Assembly: GCA_025965155.1 (NCBI GenBank)
Contig: JAOPXN010000121.1
Coordinates: 1 to 46,518, forward strand
Direction of reading: 5' to 3'
From: Propionibacteriaceae bacterium
GTDB lineage: Bacteria; Actinomycetota; Actinomycetes; Propionibacteriales; Propionibacteriaceae
Length of the DNA: 46,518 bases
In this document: positions 7,415 to 16,506 of the stretch, in pieces
Position numbering within the stretch: position 1 is the stretch's first letter
Layout: each line of letters starts with the position of its first letter
Program-made: the position numbers and the translations under genes
The notes under the pieces: generated by a model
What the model was told of the DNA's origin: nothing
Seen by the model: only the letters and a program-made list of their open reading frames with translations
Databases searched by the model: none

Positions 7415-8013
7415 ACAGATACCGGCACCCGGCGCGGGCTGCGTCGATGCAGCAGCCAGGCTGCCAACACACCGCCGACCGCGCCGCCGAGGTGGGCTTG
7501 CCAGGAAATGCCCGCCTGGTTCGGCAGAATGCCCCAGATCATGCCGCCGTAGACGACCATGATCACCACCGCGAGCAGCACCTGCGCCGGCTTCCTGGAC
7601 CACAGACCCCGGGCCAGCAGGTAGGTCAGCCAACCGAAGATCAGACCGCTGGCGCCAAGGATGATGGTGTTGGCGGGGGTCAGTACCCACGCTGTCAACC
7701 CGGAGGCGACGATGCTGATCAAGGAGGAGAGCAGCCAACGGGCCAGTCCGCCCAGTAGCACCAGGAACCCTAGAACCGCAAAGGGTACGGAGTTGCTGAT
7801 CAGGTGGTCCCACCCGGCGTGCAAGAACGGTGCAGTGAAGATTTCGGGTAGTCCGTCCACGTCGCGCGCGTGGATGCCGTAGTAGTCCAGCCGGTTGCCG
7901 CTGAGCTGGTCCAGCGCCTCCAGCGCCCAGAGTCCCATCAGCAGCAGCACCATCACTGCCGCCGCCCCAACCGGCCTGTCCAACCCGCCTCGGTGGGTCG
8001 TTGACTTGGTCAT
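7411..8013 (-). CDS. Rhomboid-family intramembrane serine protease
   Basis: The predicted 200-residue membrane protein has about six hydrophobic segments and the rhomboid catalytic pair: Ser122 in GASGLIFG and His174 in WQAHLGGAVGG. It cleaves transmembrane helices of other proteins within the membrane. The length is typical of a minimal bacterial rhomboid, with no extra cytoplasmic domain. The ATG at 8013 is chosen over a GTG at 8022 because GAGAGG lies 8 nt before it. The stop shares a CTAG with the convergent HPt gene. Substrates cannot be predicted. Confidence 0.88.
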   Translation of the reverse strand: MTKSTTHRGGLDRPVGAAAVMVLLLMGLWALEALDQLSGNRLDYYGIHARDVDGLPEIFTAPFLHAGWDHLISNSVPFAVLGFLVLLGGLARWLLSSLISIVASGLTAWVLTPANTIILGASGLIFGWLTYLLARGLWSRKPAQVLLAVVIMVVYGGMIWGILPNQAGISWQAHLGGAVGGVLAAWLLHRRSPRRVPVSV

Positions 8014-8108
8014 GATCAGCACCTCTCTTCACACCGACCCGGTTTCCCTGTCGGTCTCGACTTCCAGGGTGCCTGCCCCACTCAAACCGGCGGTCACCCA
8101 GGCGGGGG

Positions 8109-8846
8109 TCAGACCAGGCCCGAGGTGCCGAGCGCCGACCCGACCAGGTACGTAGCGGCCAACGCGATCGCGCCGCCGATGACCACGCGCAGCGTCGGCC
8201 GCAGGAGCCGGCTTTGACCCAGGTAGGCCCCGGCCGCCCCGGTCAGCGCAAGCGCGACCAGCACCGCGACCATCGTGGCGGGCACTCGGAGGTCGGACGG
8301 CGCGATCAGGATGGCCAACAAGGGCAGCAGCGCACCGATGGTGAACGCGATGCCGGACGCGAAGGCGGCGCGCCAGGGGCTGACCACATCATCGGGGTCG
8401 ATGTTCAGCTCGGCAGAGATATGCGCGCGCAATGCGTCCTTCGCGGTCAGCTCCTCGGCCACCTGACGGGCGGTTGCTGCGCTCAGCCCCTTCTGCTCGT
8501 AGATCCCGGCCAGCTCGAGCAGCTCCTGCTGCGGCATCTCGGCCAGCTCACGCTTCTCCTTGGCGATCAGCGCCCGCTCGCCGTCCCGCTGGCTGCTCAC
8601 CGAGACGTACTCACCGAGCGCCATGGAGATGGCGCCACCGACCAGACCAGCGACTCCGGCAGTCAGCACCGGTCCGAGTGATGGTGTGGCGCTGGCCACA
8701 CCGACCGTGATGGCGGCCACCGAGACGATGCCGTCATTGGCACCGAGCACGCCGGCGCGCAGAGCGTTGAGCTTGTTGTTGACCCCACCATTGTGTGGCT
8801 CGTCGGGATGGGCCTCGTCGGGATGGGCATTGTCGATGCTGCTCAT
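8109..8846 (-). CDS. VIT1/CCC1-family metal (Fe/Mn) transporter
   Basis: The protein has about five membrane helices. It starts with NALRAGVLGANDGIVSVAAI, the signature of VIT1/CCC1 transporters, has the conserved GEYVSVSSQRD after helix 2, and carries a cytoplasmic metal-binding helical insert rich in Glu (residues about 95-150). The family moves ferrous iron or manganese out of the cytoplasm or into stores. The N-terminus contains HPDE repeats encoded by two perfect 15-bp tandem repeats (8799-8828). The ATG at 8846 is preferred; a GTG at 8900 is in frame, but neither has a strong ribosome site. It is divergent from the oxidoreductase gene at 8998. Confidence 0.88.
   Translation of the reverse strand: MSSIDNAHPDEAHPDEPHNGGVNNKLNALRAGVLGANDGIVSVAAITVGVASATPSLGPVLTAGVAGLVGGAISMALGEYVSVSSQRDGERALIAKEKRELAEMPQQELLELAGIYEQKGLSAATARQVAEELTAKDALRAHISAELNIDPDDVVSPWRAAFASGIAFTIGALLPLLAILIAPSDLRVPATMVAVLVALALTGAAGAYLGQSRLLRPTLRVVIGGAIALAATYLVGSALGTSGLV
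8799..8828 (-). repeat. Two perfect 15-bp tandem repeats inside the VIT1-type gene
   Basis: The unit at 8799-8813 is repeated exactly at 8814-8828. It encodes successive HPDE-type units at the protein N-terminus. Being in frame, a change in copy number would lengthen or shorten a His/Asp/Glu-rich segment that could bind metal. Confidence 0.7.
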
Positions 8847-8945
8847 GCGCCTGAGTGAAGCACGACCAGGTGCTGCCTCACCAGGCAGGGAAGCGTGCAC
8901 CCGCGCAGGGTCCCATCGGATGATTGCCTAGGGTAGTCACCGGAC

Positions 8946-8962
8946 GGCCGCCCCGGGCGGCC
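8946..8962. repeat. GC-rich palindrome upstream of the first oxidoreductase gene
   Basis: Two 8-bp arms, GGCCGCCC and GGGCGGCC, flank a single C. It is about 36 bp before the GTG of the oxidoreductase gene and between divergent genes. It could be an operator or a leader hairpin, but GC-rich palindromes arise easily in such DNA. Confidence 0.3.
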
Positions 8963-8997
8963 CGGACACCACACCACAACGAAGGGATTCGGTCTAC

Positions 8998-10008
8998 GTG
9001 TCAGTCAGATCCGGCGGCAACTACACCATCGGGATGGTCGGAGCCGGGGGCATCGCCAACAGCCATCTCCCTTCCTGGCTTAGCCTCGGCGCAGACCTCG
9101 TGGTTTTCTCTCTTGAGGGCGCACCGGAGCTGGTCCGACGGCACGGTGGTGGCTCAGTTGTCGGCTCCCTCGACCAGCTCCTGGATGCCTGTGACGCGGT
9201 TGACGTCTGCACGCCGACCTACACTCACGCAGAGATCGTCTGCCGGGCCGCAGCCGCCGGCCGACAGGTCTTCTGCGAGAAGCCGCTGGCGCGGACCTCG
9301 GTGGACGCCCGCGCCGCGATCGATGCCTGCGTGCAGGCCGGAGTCCAGCTCTACCCCGGACACGTTGTGCGCTATTTCCCAGAGTTCGTGGCGATGCACG
9401 ATGCCGTCCGCGCCGGGGCGGTGGGTGAGGTTGCGGTGCAACGGTTCTCCCGGACGGGCTCCGCCCCCTCCCAGCCCTGGTTTCTCGACGAGACGCTCTC
9501 CGGCGGACTGGTGATGGACCAGAGCATCCATGATCTCGACTTCGCCCGCTGGAACGCCGGCGAGGTGGCCACGGTTTTTGCCCGCCAGACCATTGCGCCT
9601 GGCCCGGACGTGGTCCGGAGCTGTCAGGTGATCTTGACCCACAGCAACGGCGCTCTGAGCTATGTCAGCGGAACCTGGGCACGCCCCGGCACCACCTTCC
9701 GTACCAGGTTCGAAGTCGCCGGCACCAACGGGCTGCTGCAGCACGACTCCCGTGATCATCAGCCGCTCATGGTTGACGGTGGCGTGGTCGACGACTCGGG
9801 AACCGGTCTGCTACCGGCGACGCCATTCGTGGAAAGTCCCTACCTGACGGAGATCCGCGAGATCTACACCGCCTTCCGGGGCGGGCCGCCACCACGCGTG
9901 ACCGCCGAGGACGGATACCAGGCGGTCCGGATTGCCGAGGCGGCGGTGGCGTCCCTGAGCACCGGCCGCGCCATTCAGCTCGATCCTGAGGAGGGAGTCG
10001 TCCGATGA
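8998..10008 (+). CDS. Gfo/Idh/MocA-family oxidoreductase
   Basis: This is a 336-residue NAD(P)-dependent dehydrogenase of the family acting on sugars, inositols and their derivatives. It has the Rossmann motif GMVGAGGIA at residues about 10-18, the cofactor and catalytic motif CEKPLA near residue 98, and a C-terminal alpha/beta substrate domain. The start is GTG with GAAGGG about 11 nt upstream. Its stop overlaps the ATG of a second family member (ATGA), so the two form an operon and may act in sequence on one substrate. The substrate cannot be assigned. Confidence 0.85.
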   Translation: MSVRSGGNYTIGMVGAGGIANSHLPSWLSLGADLVVFSLEGAPELVRRHGGGSVVGSLDQLLDACDAVDVCTPTYTHAEIVCRAAAAGRQVFCEKPLARTSVDARAAIDACVQAGVQLYPGHVVRYFPEFVAMHDAVRAGAVGEVAVQRFSRTGSAPSQPWFLDETLSGGLVMDQSIHDLDFARWNAGEVATVFARQTIAPGPDVVRSCQVILTHSNGALSYVSGTWARPGTTFRTRFEVAGTNGLLQHDSRDHQPLMVDGGVVDDSGTGLLPATPFVESPYLTEIREIYTAFRGGPPPRVTAEDGYQAVRIAEAAVASLSTGRAIQLDPEEGVVR

Positions 10009-11033
10009 AGATCGCCATCATGTCCTTCGCCCATCTGCACGCGGTGTCCTACGTCCGTTGCCTGCAGGCGCTCGGCGTCGAGCTGACGGCATCCGATCCC
10101 GACCACGTGGACCGTCCCGCGGGCGAGGCGGGCGGTCCCGCGCTGGCCGCCGAGCTCGGGGTACCGTACGTGGACAGCTACGCCGAGCTGCTCGAGGGCA
10201 AGCCGGACGGAGTCGTGGTCTGCTCGGAGAATGCGAAGCACCGCGAGCTGGTGGAGCTTGCCGCGGCCGCCGGTGCACATGTGCTGTGCGAGAAGCCGAT
10301 TGCCACCACCTTGGCCGATGCCCGCGCCATGATCGATGCCTGCGCCGCCAGCAACGTCAACCTGATGATCGCCTACCCGGTTCGCTTTTCGCCGGCGTTC
10401 GCCGCGTTGAAGGGCAGCCTTGAGTCCGGGGCGCTCGGGACGCCGGTGGCCGTCACCGGAACCAATAACGGGCAGATCCCACTTGATCAACGAGCCTGGT
10501 TCGTGGACCCGGAGCTGGCCGGCGGTGGATCGCTGACTGACCACACTGTGCACGTGGCCGACCTGTTGGACTCGCTGTTCGACTCCGCCCGAGCGAGCAG
10601 CGTGTACGCGACGACGAACAAGATCATGCACGCAGGCAAGGTCGAGGTGGAGACGGGTGGGCTGGTTTCCATCCGGTACGACAACGGCGTCTCGGCGACG
10701 ATCGACTGCAGCTGGTCGAAGCCGCCGTCGTACCCCACCTGGGGTGGGCTGACCTTGCAGCTGGTGGGAACCCGCGGCATTGCCGACATGGACGCCTTCA
10801 GCCAGCGCGTGGACGGGCATTCGGAGTCGACAGGCAACGGCGTCTGGCTGTCGTACGGCACCAACAGCGACGCGGTCTTGGTGGCTGAGTTCGTGTCCTC
10901 GATCGCGGAGGGTCGGGCGCCGCAACCCGACGGCGAAGTGGGCTACCGCACCTTGCAGATCGTGGCGGCCGGTTACGAGTCGGTGCGGACGGGACAGCCG
11001 GTCAGCCTGGCGCCGATCAGATCGGAGACCTGA
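10005..11033 (+). CDS. Gfo/Idh/MocA-family oxidoreductase, atypical Rossmann loop
   Basis: A 342-residue member of the same dehydrogenase family as its upstream neighbour, with which it shares an ATGA overlap. The catalytic LCEKPIAT motif is intact near residue 95, and the C-terminal substrate domain is complete. The N-terminal strand-loop reads MKIAIMSFAHLHA, with none of the glycines of the usual GxGxxG loop, so cofactor binding may differ. A strong hairpin follows the stop by 13 bp. Substrate is unknown; pairing with the upstream enzyme suggests two steps of one sugar or polyol route. Confidence 0.82.
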   Translation: MKIAIMSFAHLHAVSYVRCLQALGVELTASDPDHVDRPAGEAGGPALAAELGVPYVDSYAELLEGKPDGVVVCSENAKHRELVELAAAAGAHVLCEKPIATTLADARAMIDACAASNVNLMIAYPVRFSPAFAALKGSLESGALGTPVAVTGTNNGQIPLDQRAWFVDPELAGGGSLTDHTVHVADLLDSLFDSARASSVYATTNKIMHAGKVEVETGGLVSIRYDNGVSATIDCSWSKPPSYPTWGGLTLQLVGTRGIADMDAFSQRVDGHSESTGNGVWLSYGTNSDAVLVAEFVSSIAEGRAPQPDGEVGYRTLQIVAAGYESVRTGQPVSLAPIRSET

Positions 11034-11046
11034 GGCGGAAACGGAA

Positions 11047-11075
11047 CGGTCCCCGGAGGGTGCCTCCGGGGACCG
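11047..11075 (+). terminator. Hairpin after the oxidoreductase pair
   Basis: A perfect 13-bp GC-rich stem (11047-11059 with 11063-11075) closes on a 3-nt loop, 13 bp after the stop. There is no T-run, as is common for actinobacterial terminators. The remaining 250 bp up to the LAL regulator gene hold only a short dyad at 11078-11090 (GATGTC-C-GACATC) and no gene that I can see. Confidence 0.7.
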
Positions 11076-11325
11076 CGGATGTCCGACATCATGTCCGGCG
11101 CATCGGTGAACGTCCCTCGTCTCCCCCTGTCAGGCGTTGTCTGGAGTGCCGGACTGACAGCGAGCCCCCCGATTGCCCGCGGCCCATGTCGGTGCACCGA
11201 TGCCTGCCCACGGACACGTCCGTTAGCCGCCCCGAGTGCAGACCCATCCTGTCGCCGAAACGTGGCCGCATACCCACCGCGACACGTCTTATGCGGAGTT
11301 GCGGGAAACTCTGCGGACGCTGCGG

Positions 11326-14025
11326 TCAGGCTGACTCACCGTGGTGCGGCTTGTCGTCGAGGTAGCGAAGCAGCTGCGCCTTCGTGGAGACGCCGAACTT
11401 GCGGAAGATGCGGGTCAGGTGCGCCTCAACGGTCCGGAGCGAGACATACATGGCGTCGGCGATCTCGCGGTTCCGTCTGCCCTGCCTCACCAGAGCCAGC
11501 AGGCGGTGCTCGGTCTCGGTCAGCTCGGCGTCGGCGCGGCGCACCTCTTTGACGGAGGTCGTGAGCAGCCCCTGCGCGTGCCCGGCCCAGCCGTGCAGCT
11601 CATCGGCGCGGTAGATCTCGAGCGCCTCCTCCAGCACAGCGCGGGCATCGACAGTGCGGCCGCGGTGGGTCAGCACCCGACCGTACGCCGTCAGCGTGCG
11701 GGCTCGGTCAACCTCATGAGAGGCAACGTGCAGATCCAGCGCCTCAGCGAACGTTCGGTCCATCTCCTCGGCTGGCGCGGTCAGTGCGCGGCAACGGGCC
11801 AGCAGCGCCGGCGCCCGGTCGCCGTGCGCGTCCGGGAGCCAGACACTGTACCGGTCCAGGTCCCGGCGGGCACCTTCCAGATCGCCCATGGCCACCACCG
11901 CCTCGACCAGATCGGCCAAGGCGTCCGCCCGCCCCTGGGTCAGAGCCGCGTGCCCGCGGAGTGCCAGCGTGATGAGGTCGCGGCTTCTGCGGTACTGGCC
12001 CCGGATGAGCTGCTGGTAGCCCACGGCCGCCCAGTACGAGGCCCGGGCCTGCAGCGGCATGGTTGGCTGTACCCAGTTGTCGAGCCGGCGCTGGATGAGC
12101 TCGCCGCCTGGCAGGTCGCCGCACGCCGCGTTGACCCGGACCGCCTGACCGCGCACGGTGTGACCGGCCGCACCACTGAAGGGGCGCTCACGGTCGAGCT
12201 CGAGCAGAGACGCGCCGGCCCGCCGGAACATGCCGGCGGCGATCTCCAGCTCGATCCGTACCGTCAGGTACGCCGATCGCGCGGTGGCGTGTCGCAGACT
12301 CTCCATCGAGCCGCTCCGGACCAGCAGCGATCGGGCCTCAGCGAGTCGGCCTATCGTGAGCAGGTCGAACATCGCCACTACACAGTTGATGTCGAACGCC
12401 GGCGACGCCACTGCCCGCCAGCTCTGGATGGCCTCGAACAGCCGGTCGTCGGTGCCGGGCTGTTGGCTGGGAAGCCCGAGCTCTGCCTGCACCATCGCGA
12501 ACACTCGCTGGATCTCTTCTGAGGACCGGCGGGCGTCCGCCTGCAGCATGTCCGCCAGCTGCTGCGCCTGCCCCAGGTCACCACGTTCCAGGTACGCCCG
12601 GCAGCGGTCGGCACCCGTTTGCAGCCATGGCTCGAGCAGGTCCTCCGACGGCGGGGCCGGCTGCTGGTCCGGTAGCAGGTCGGACTCGTCGCCGGTGATC
12701 ACCGCCAGTGCGACCATTACGGATGCCCAGCCGAGGTCCATCGGGGCGTTCCTCGCCAGCAGCTGGCGTCCCTTCGAGCGGACCGGTTCGACGTAGCATT
12801 CGCGCAGCTGCAGACGGGCCAGCTGCAGCGCCGTCGAGGATGGCATCTCGGGCAGCGCATGCTCGGCGAGCACGGTGGCGGCCATTCCCAGCTCTACCTC
12901 ACCGACCGCCAGCAGCTCCTGTGCCGTCTGGGGCAGCCGCTGCACCGCGTCGGGATCACCGGCGAGGGCCCGGTGAAGGTAGGCGTGCGCGGGATGGGTG
13001 CTCTCGATCGAGCCAGCGATCCAGCTGTCGAGCCGTTGCTGTGCGGTTGGCGGCAAGGAGCTCCAGGCGGCCAAGGCCTCGGACCGGTGTCGCGGGACCA
13101 CACCGCCGTGCAAGATCAAGAGCTTTCCGGCGGCCACCAGCTGCTCAACGATCTGGGTGCAGCTGGTCGGTCCACCGTGCAGCAGCGGGCTGGGCAGGTG
13201 GTCGCAGCGGGCGAGAACCGCGAGCATCTCGGTCTGGTCGGTCGACAAACCAGCGATCGACCTCGAGATCCGCTGGAGCGCCGCCGGCGATGGCTCCAGT
13301 CCGGCCCCGATCGGCTGCTCTCCCGCGACCTGGGCCCGGCTCAGCCGATCCAGCAGATCACGAGCCAGCAGCGGGTTGCCGCCAGACCAGCTGTGCACGC
13401 TGCGGGCCACCCGGTGCGGGATGGACAGTCCTGTTCCCAGTTCGATCATCGACCGGACTGCCGTTACGTCCAGTGGCGGCAGCGCGAGCCGGTGGATCCC
13501 GGCGAGGTGGGACAGATCGACCGTCGCGTCGGCGCTGAGCACGCAGCGCAGGCCGACGCTGTGCGCATGGTGGGCCAGCAGGGTGATCAGGTCCTGGGAC
13601 GTCGGGTCGTAGTAGTGCACGTCGTCCATGACGAACACCAGCGGAACCCCGACACGTGGGCGCTGACTGAGCAGGCTCAGCAGGTCGCTGGCCAGCTCAG
13701 GCGACGGCTGGCCGGCTGACTCGTCCAGCTGCTGCAGCACCCGGGGAAGCAGCGGGCCAAGATCGTGGTGGCCGCTGACCGCCCGGAGGCCATGGGTGAT
13801 GCTGTCGTAGGGGCGGGAGGTGAGACCCGGCACACCGGGCATCCTGATCACGTCGACGTCGGCGCAGCTCGCTGCATAGTTGATCACCGTGGTGCGTCCC
13901 ATGCCGGGCGCACTGGTAACCAGCAGAGCAGAACCCCCTGCGTCGGTGCCCTCCATCACCGACCTCGTCCGCGACGCCTCCGCGTCGCGGCCGACCACAT
14001 CGGCCAGACGCAGACCAGAGTGCAT
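11326..14025 (-). CDS. LAL-type LuxR-family transcriptional regulator with ATPase domain
   Basis: The 899-residue protein has an N-terminal AAA/NACHT-like ATPase domain, a long helical repeat region, and a C-terminal LuxR helix-turn-helix (LTETEHRLLALV, then NREIADAMYVSLRTVEAHL). This is the layout of large MalT-like activators. The P-loop is degenerate: SAPGMGRTT at 38-46 has Ser for the first Gly and Arg44 for the usual Lys, while the Walker B-like FVMDDVH is kept. The ATG at 14025 is set by GGAGG 5 nt upstream; the frame continues far upstream but antisense to the next gene. It is divergent from a Gfo/Idh/MocA gene and beside two more, so sugar-responsive control of these is likely. The signal is unknown. 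Confidence 0.9.
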   Translation of the reverse strand: MHSGLRLADVVGRDAEASRTRSVMEGTDAGGSALLVTSAPGMGRTTVINYAASCADVDVIRMPGVPGLTSRPYDSITHGLRAVSGHHDLGPLLPRVLQQLDESAGQPSPELASDLLSLLSQRPRVGVPLVFVMDDVHYYDPTSQDLITLLAHHAHSVGLRCVLSADATVDLSHLAGIHRLALPPLDVTAVRSMIELGTGLSIPHRVARSVHSWSGGNPLLARDLLDRLSRAQVAGEQPIGAGLEPSPAALQRISRSIAGLSTDQTEMLAVLARCDHLPSPLLHGGPTSCTQIVEQLVAAGKLLILHGGVVPRHRSEALAAWSSLPPTAQQRLDSWIAGSIESTHPAHAYLHRALAGDPDAVQRLPQTAQELLAVGEVELGMAATVLAEHALPEMPSSTALQLARLQLRECYVEPVRSKGRQLLARNAPMDLGWASVMVALAVITGDESDLLPDQQPAPPSEDLLEPWLQTGADRCRAYLERGDLGQAQQLADMLQADARRSSEEIQRVFAMVQAELGLPSQQPGTDDRLFEAIQSWRAVASPAFDINCVVAMFDLLTIGRLAEARSLLVRSGSMESLRHATARSAYLTVRIELEIAAGMFRRAGASLLELDRERPFSGAAGHTVRGQAVRVNAACGDLPGGELIQRRLDNWVQPTMPLQARASYWAAVGYQQLIRGQYRRSRDLITLALRGHAALTQGRADALADLVEAVVAMGDLEGARRDLDRYSVWLPDAHGDRAPALLARCRALTAPAEEMDRTFAEALDLHVASHEVDRARTLTAYGRVLTHRGRTVDARAVLEEALEIYRADELHGWAGHAQGLLTTSVKEVRRADAELTETEHRLLALVRQGRRNREIADAMYVSLRTVEAHLTRIFRKFGVSTKAQLLRYLDDKPHHGESA

Positions 14026-14244
14026 ACCCACCTCCGTCAACACGGCGTCATGGGTCCTTGGATGCGAAGTGCCCCGGACGTCCCCGCTCGTCGCACCACT
14101 GTATCCAGAATTGTTCACGACCAAGCCGATACGGGACCATTTTTCACCCAGCTCGGACGCGTGGATAGTCTGACTGGAACCGCCCGCGCTCAGTTGTGCG
14201 CGGACCGCACCCCAGACCCAACCGTGTGAGGAGAACGACCCAGC

Positions 14245-15462
14245 ATGAAGATCGGTGTAATCGGAACAGGGCAGTTCGCGGGCAGCTTCATCGCCTTGTG
14301 GCAGCTGCATCCCGACGTGACCGAGATCGTTGTCACCGATCTCATCCCCGACCGCGCGATCGAGCACCAGCAGCGCTACGGGCTGGCCGGGACGTACGAC
14401 TCGGTGGAGGACCTGCTCGCATCGGACTGCGACGCCGTTGCAGTGATGACGCAGCGCTGGACCCACGGCGAGCTGGTGCTCCGTGCGCTCGATGCCGGCA
14501 AGCATGTCTACTCCGCCGTTCCGATGTCGATCAGCGTTGAGGAGATCGAGCAGATCATCGCCAAGGTCGAGCAGACCGGTCTGGTCTACATGATGGGCGA
14601 GACCAGCTACTACAACCCGGCGGTTGTCTATGCCCGACGAAAGATCGCCGAGGGCGCGTTCGGTCGAGTCTTCTACTCCGAGGGCGACTATGTGCACGAC
14701 ATGGACAACGGCTTCTACGCCGCCTACCAGTTCAGCGGCGGTGAGGCGTGGAAGAGTACGGCCAGCTACCCGCCTATGCTGTACCCGACCCACGCCGTCG
14801 GCGGCGTGCTGGGTGCGGTCCCGTCCTACGCCACTTCGGTCAGCTGCATCGGCGTCGTGGATGACCGGGGTGATGGGGTCTTCGACCGCGAGGTTTCCAT
14901 GTTCGGCAACGAGTTCTCCAACATGAGTGCACACTTCCACCTTGCTGACGGCGGAGTGATGCGCACCAACGAGTTCCGTCGGGTCGGTCACCCGGCTGGT
15001 GTGCATGAGTCCCGTTTCCGCTTCTACGGAACGGATGCGGTGATGGAACAAACCTCGACCGGCGCCTCCTGGAGCGACCGGCAGCACATCGAAGACATCA
15101 GCGAGCTGTTCTACACCAGCGAGGGGGAGATCGACAGCTCCGCTCCCGAGCTGGCGGGACTGGACCCGGCGCTGCTGCACAGCTTCGCTTCGGGCACGGC
15201 GAAGGTGCACGACCGCAGCCGGCTCCCGGTCGAGTTCGAGGGAGCCCGCAACGGGCACGAGGGCTCGCACCACTTCCTTGCCGACGACTTCGTCCGCGCG
15301 GTGACCAACAAGACCCAGCCGCCGGTCAACGCCTGGGTGGCTGCCCGGTTCACACTGCCCGGGATCATCGCTCAGCTGTCGGCGGAGAGGAACGGTGAAC
15401 GGCTTCCGATCCCCGACTTCGGTGACGGGCCCGAGGTCGAGCTGGAGCTCTTCGGCGGCTGA
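14245..15462 (+). CDS. Gfo/Idh/MocA-family protein without the EKP lysine
   Basis: The 405-residue protein starts with a normal Rossmann loop, IGVIGTGQFAG, and continues with family-like sequence. At the place of the catalytic EKP motif it reads YSAVPMS (89-95), so the usual lysine is absent. Some subfamilies, such as EVP-type enzymes, show related changes, so it may catalyse a different reaction or none. GAGGAG lies 11 nt before the ATG. It is transcribed away from the LAL regulator with a 219-bp shared promoter region and ends 6 bp from the convergent DUF2891 gene. It may belong to the same sugar pathway as the other two family members. Confidence 0.8.
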   Translation: MKIGVIGTGQFAGSFIALWQLHPDVTEIVVTDLIPDRAIEHQQRYGLAGTYDSVEDLLASDCDAVAVMTQRWTHGELVLRALDAGKHVYSAVPMSISVEEIEQIIAKVEQTGLVYMMGETSYYNPAVVYARRKIAEGAFGRVFYSEGDYVHDMDNGFYAAYQFSGGEAWKSTASYPPMLYPTHAVGGVLGAVPSYATSVSCIGVVDDRGDGVFDREVSMFGNEFSNMSAHFHLADGGVMRTNEFRRVGHPAGVHESRFRFYGTDAVMEQTSTGASWSDRQHIEDISELFYTSEGEIDSSAPELAGLDPALLHSFASGTAKVHDRSRLPVEFEGARNGHEGSHHFLADDFVRAVTNKTQPPVNAWVAARFTLPGIIAQLSAERNGERLPIPDFGDGPEVELELFGG

Positions 15463-15468
15463 TCACCA

Positions 15469-16506
15469 CTACGCGGTTGCCGCGAGCAGCGCGAAGCTGA
15501 CCAACCAGTGAGTGGCCATGAAGTCGCCGAAGACCACGACCGTCGCCGTGGCCTGGTATTGCGCGGTGGCGGCGGTCTCCATCCGGCGCCGCCGACTTGA
15601 CTGCGCTGGCAGCGTCCCGGCCAGCTCGGTGAGGAGCCAGGAGCGGGACAAGGCGAGCCCGTGCAGGTGGGCCAGCTGGCCGTCGGACTGGTCGCTCACA
15701 CCGGGGACCTCCAGCAGGTGGTCGGAGGCCTGTGCGGCGGCGGAGTCGCCGCCCAGGTCCGGCAGCGCAGCCGCAAACCAGGTGTCGAACTCCGCCGCCG
15801 GCAGTACCCGGCGCATCAGCTCCGCCTCGCACAAGGCGGAGGAGAGGAAGTCGGTGCCCGACGGCTCGGTCCGGGTGTCGAGACGGGTGTCGGTCCCGAA
15901 CCAGGACCGAGCCTTCGCCTCGATGGCGGCCACGACGTCGCGACGTCCCAGCTCGCCGAAGGCCTGATGGCACAGGATCATCGCGAAGGCGGTGTTGGAG
16001 TGCACTCCGTGCCGCACCGGATGGGTGAGCTTGGGCAGGAACCGCAGCAGGCGCTCGCCCACGGTCGCGGCCAGGTCAGCGGTGGCGTCCGCCCATGCGC
16101 TCGCGCCTTCCACCGGGCACTGCGCGGCGGCGGCGGCCAGCATCGCCGCCCACGCCCAGCCGTAGGGGCGCTCGAAGCCCGGATGCTGCTCCAGATAAGC
16201 GATCTCGGTGCCGATGGCCGCGCTGGTCAGCCGCTGGTCCAACAGGCCGCAGACCCGGCTGGTGAGACCGGCGGAGTCAAGATCGCTGCCGGCCAGAGTC
16301 AGCAGCCGAACCAGCGACCACTGCATGTGTGCACTGGAGTGCCAGTCCAGCGCTCCGTGGAACGAGGGGTGCAGCAACGCCGGCGTGACGTCGTTGTCGT
16401 CGCGGTGCAGGCTGGTGTGGCCGGAGCCGTACGGGTACTCAGTCGCCAAGACATCGAGCGCCACCGACGCCCAGGACGCTGCGTCGGGCAGGTCTTTGAT
16501 GATCAT
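15469..16506 (-). CDS. DUF2891 family protein
   Basis: A 345-residue, probably soluble helical protein. HPSFHGALDWHSSAHMQW near residue 45 and HPVRHGVHSNTAFA in the middle match the His-rich signatures of DUF2891, a family with no established function that looks like an alpha/alpha-barrel glycosidase or epimerase fold. The ATG at 16506 overlaps the stop of the mutarotase-like gene (ATGA), so the two are cotranslated. This supports a carbohydrate role, but function is inference. Confidence 0.8.
   Translation of the reverse strand: MIIKDLPDAASWASVALDVLATEYPYGSGHTSLHRDDNDVTPALLHPSFHGALDWHSSAHMQWSLVRLLTLAGSDLDSAGLTSRVCGLLDQRLTSAAIGTEIAYLEQHPGFERPYGWAWAAMLAAAAAQCPVEGASAWADATADLAATVGERLLRFLPKLTHPVRHGVHSNTAFAMILCHQAFGELGRRDVVAAIEAKARSWFGTDTRLDTRTEPSGTDFLSSALCEAELMRRVLPAAEFDTWFAAALPDLGGDSAAAQASDHLLEVPGVSDQSDGQLAHLHGLALSRSWLLTELAGTLPAQSSRRRRMETAATAQYQATATVVVFGDFMATHWLVSFALLAATA

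Noticed and set aside
14026-15273. Upstream extension of the LAL regulator frame to 15273
   Set aside because: It runs antisense to the oxidoreductase gene and lacks family sequence; the ATG at 14025 has an excellent ribosome site.
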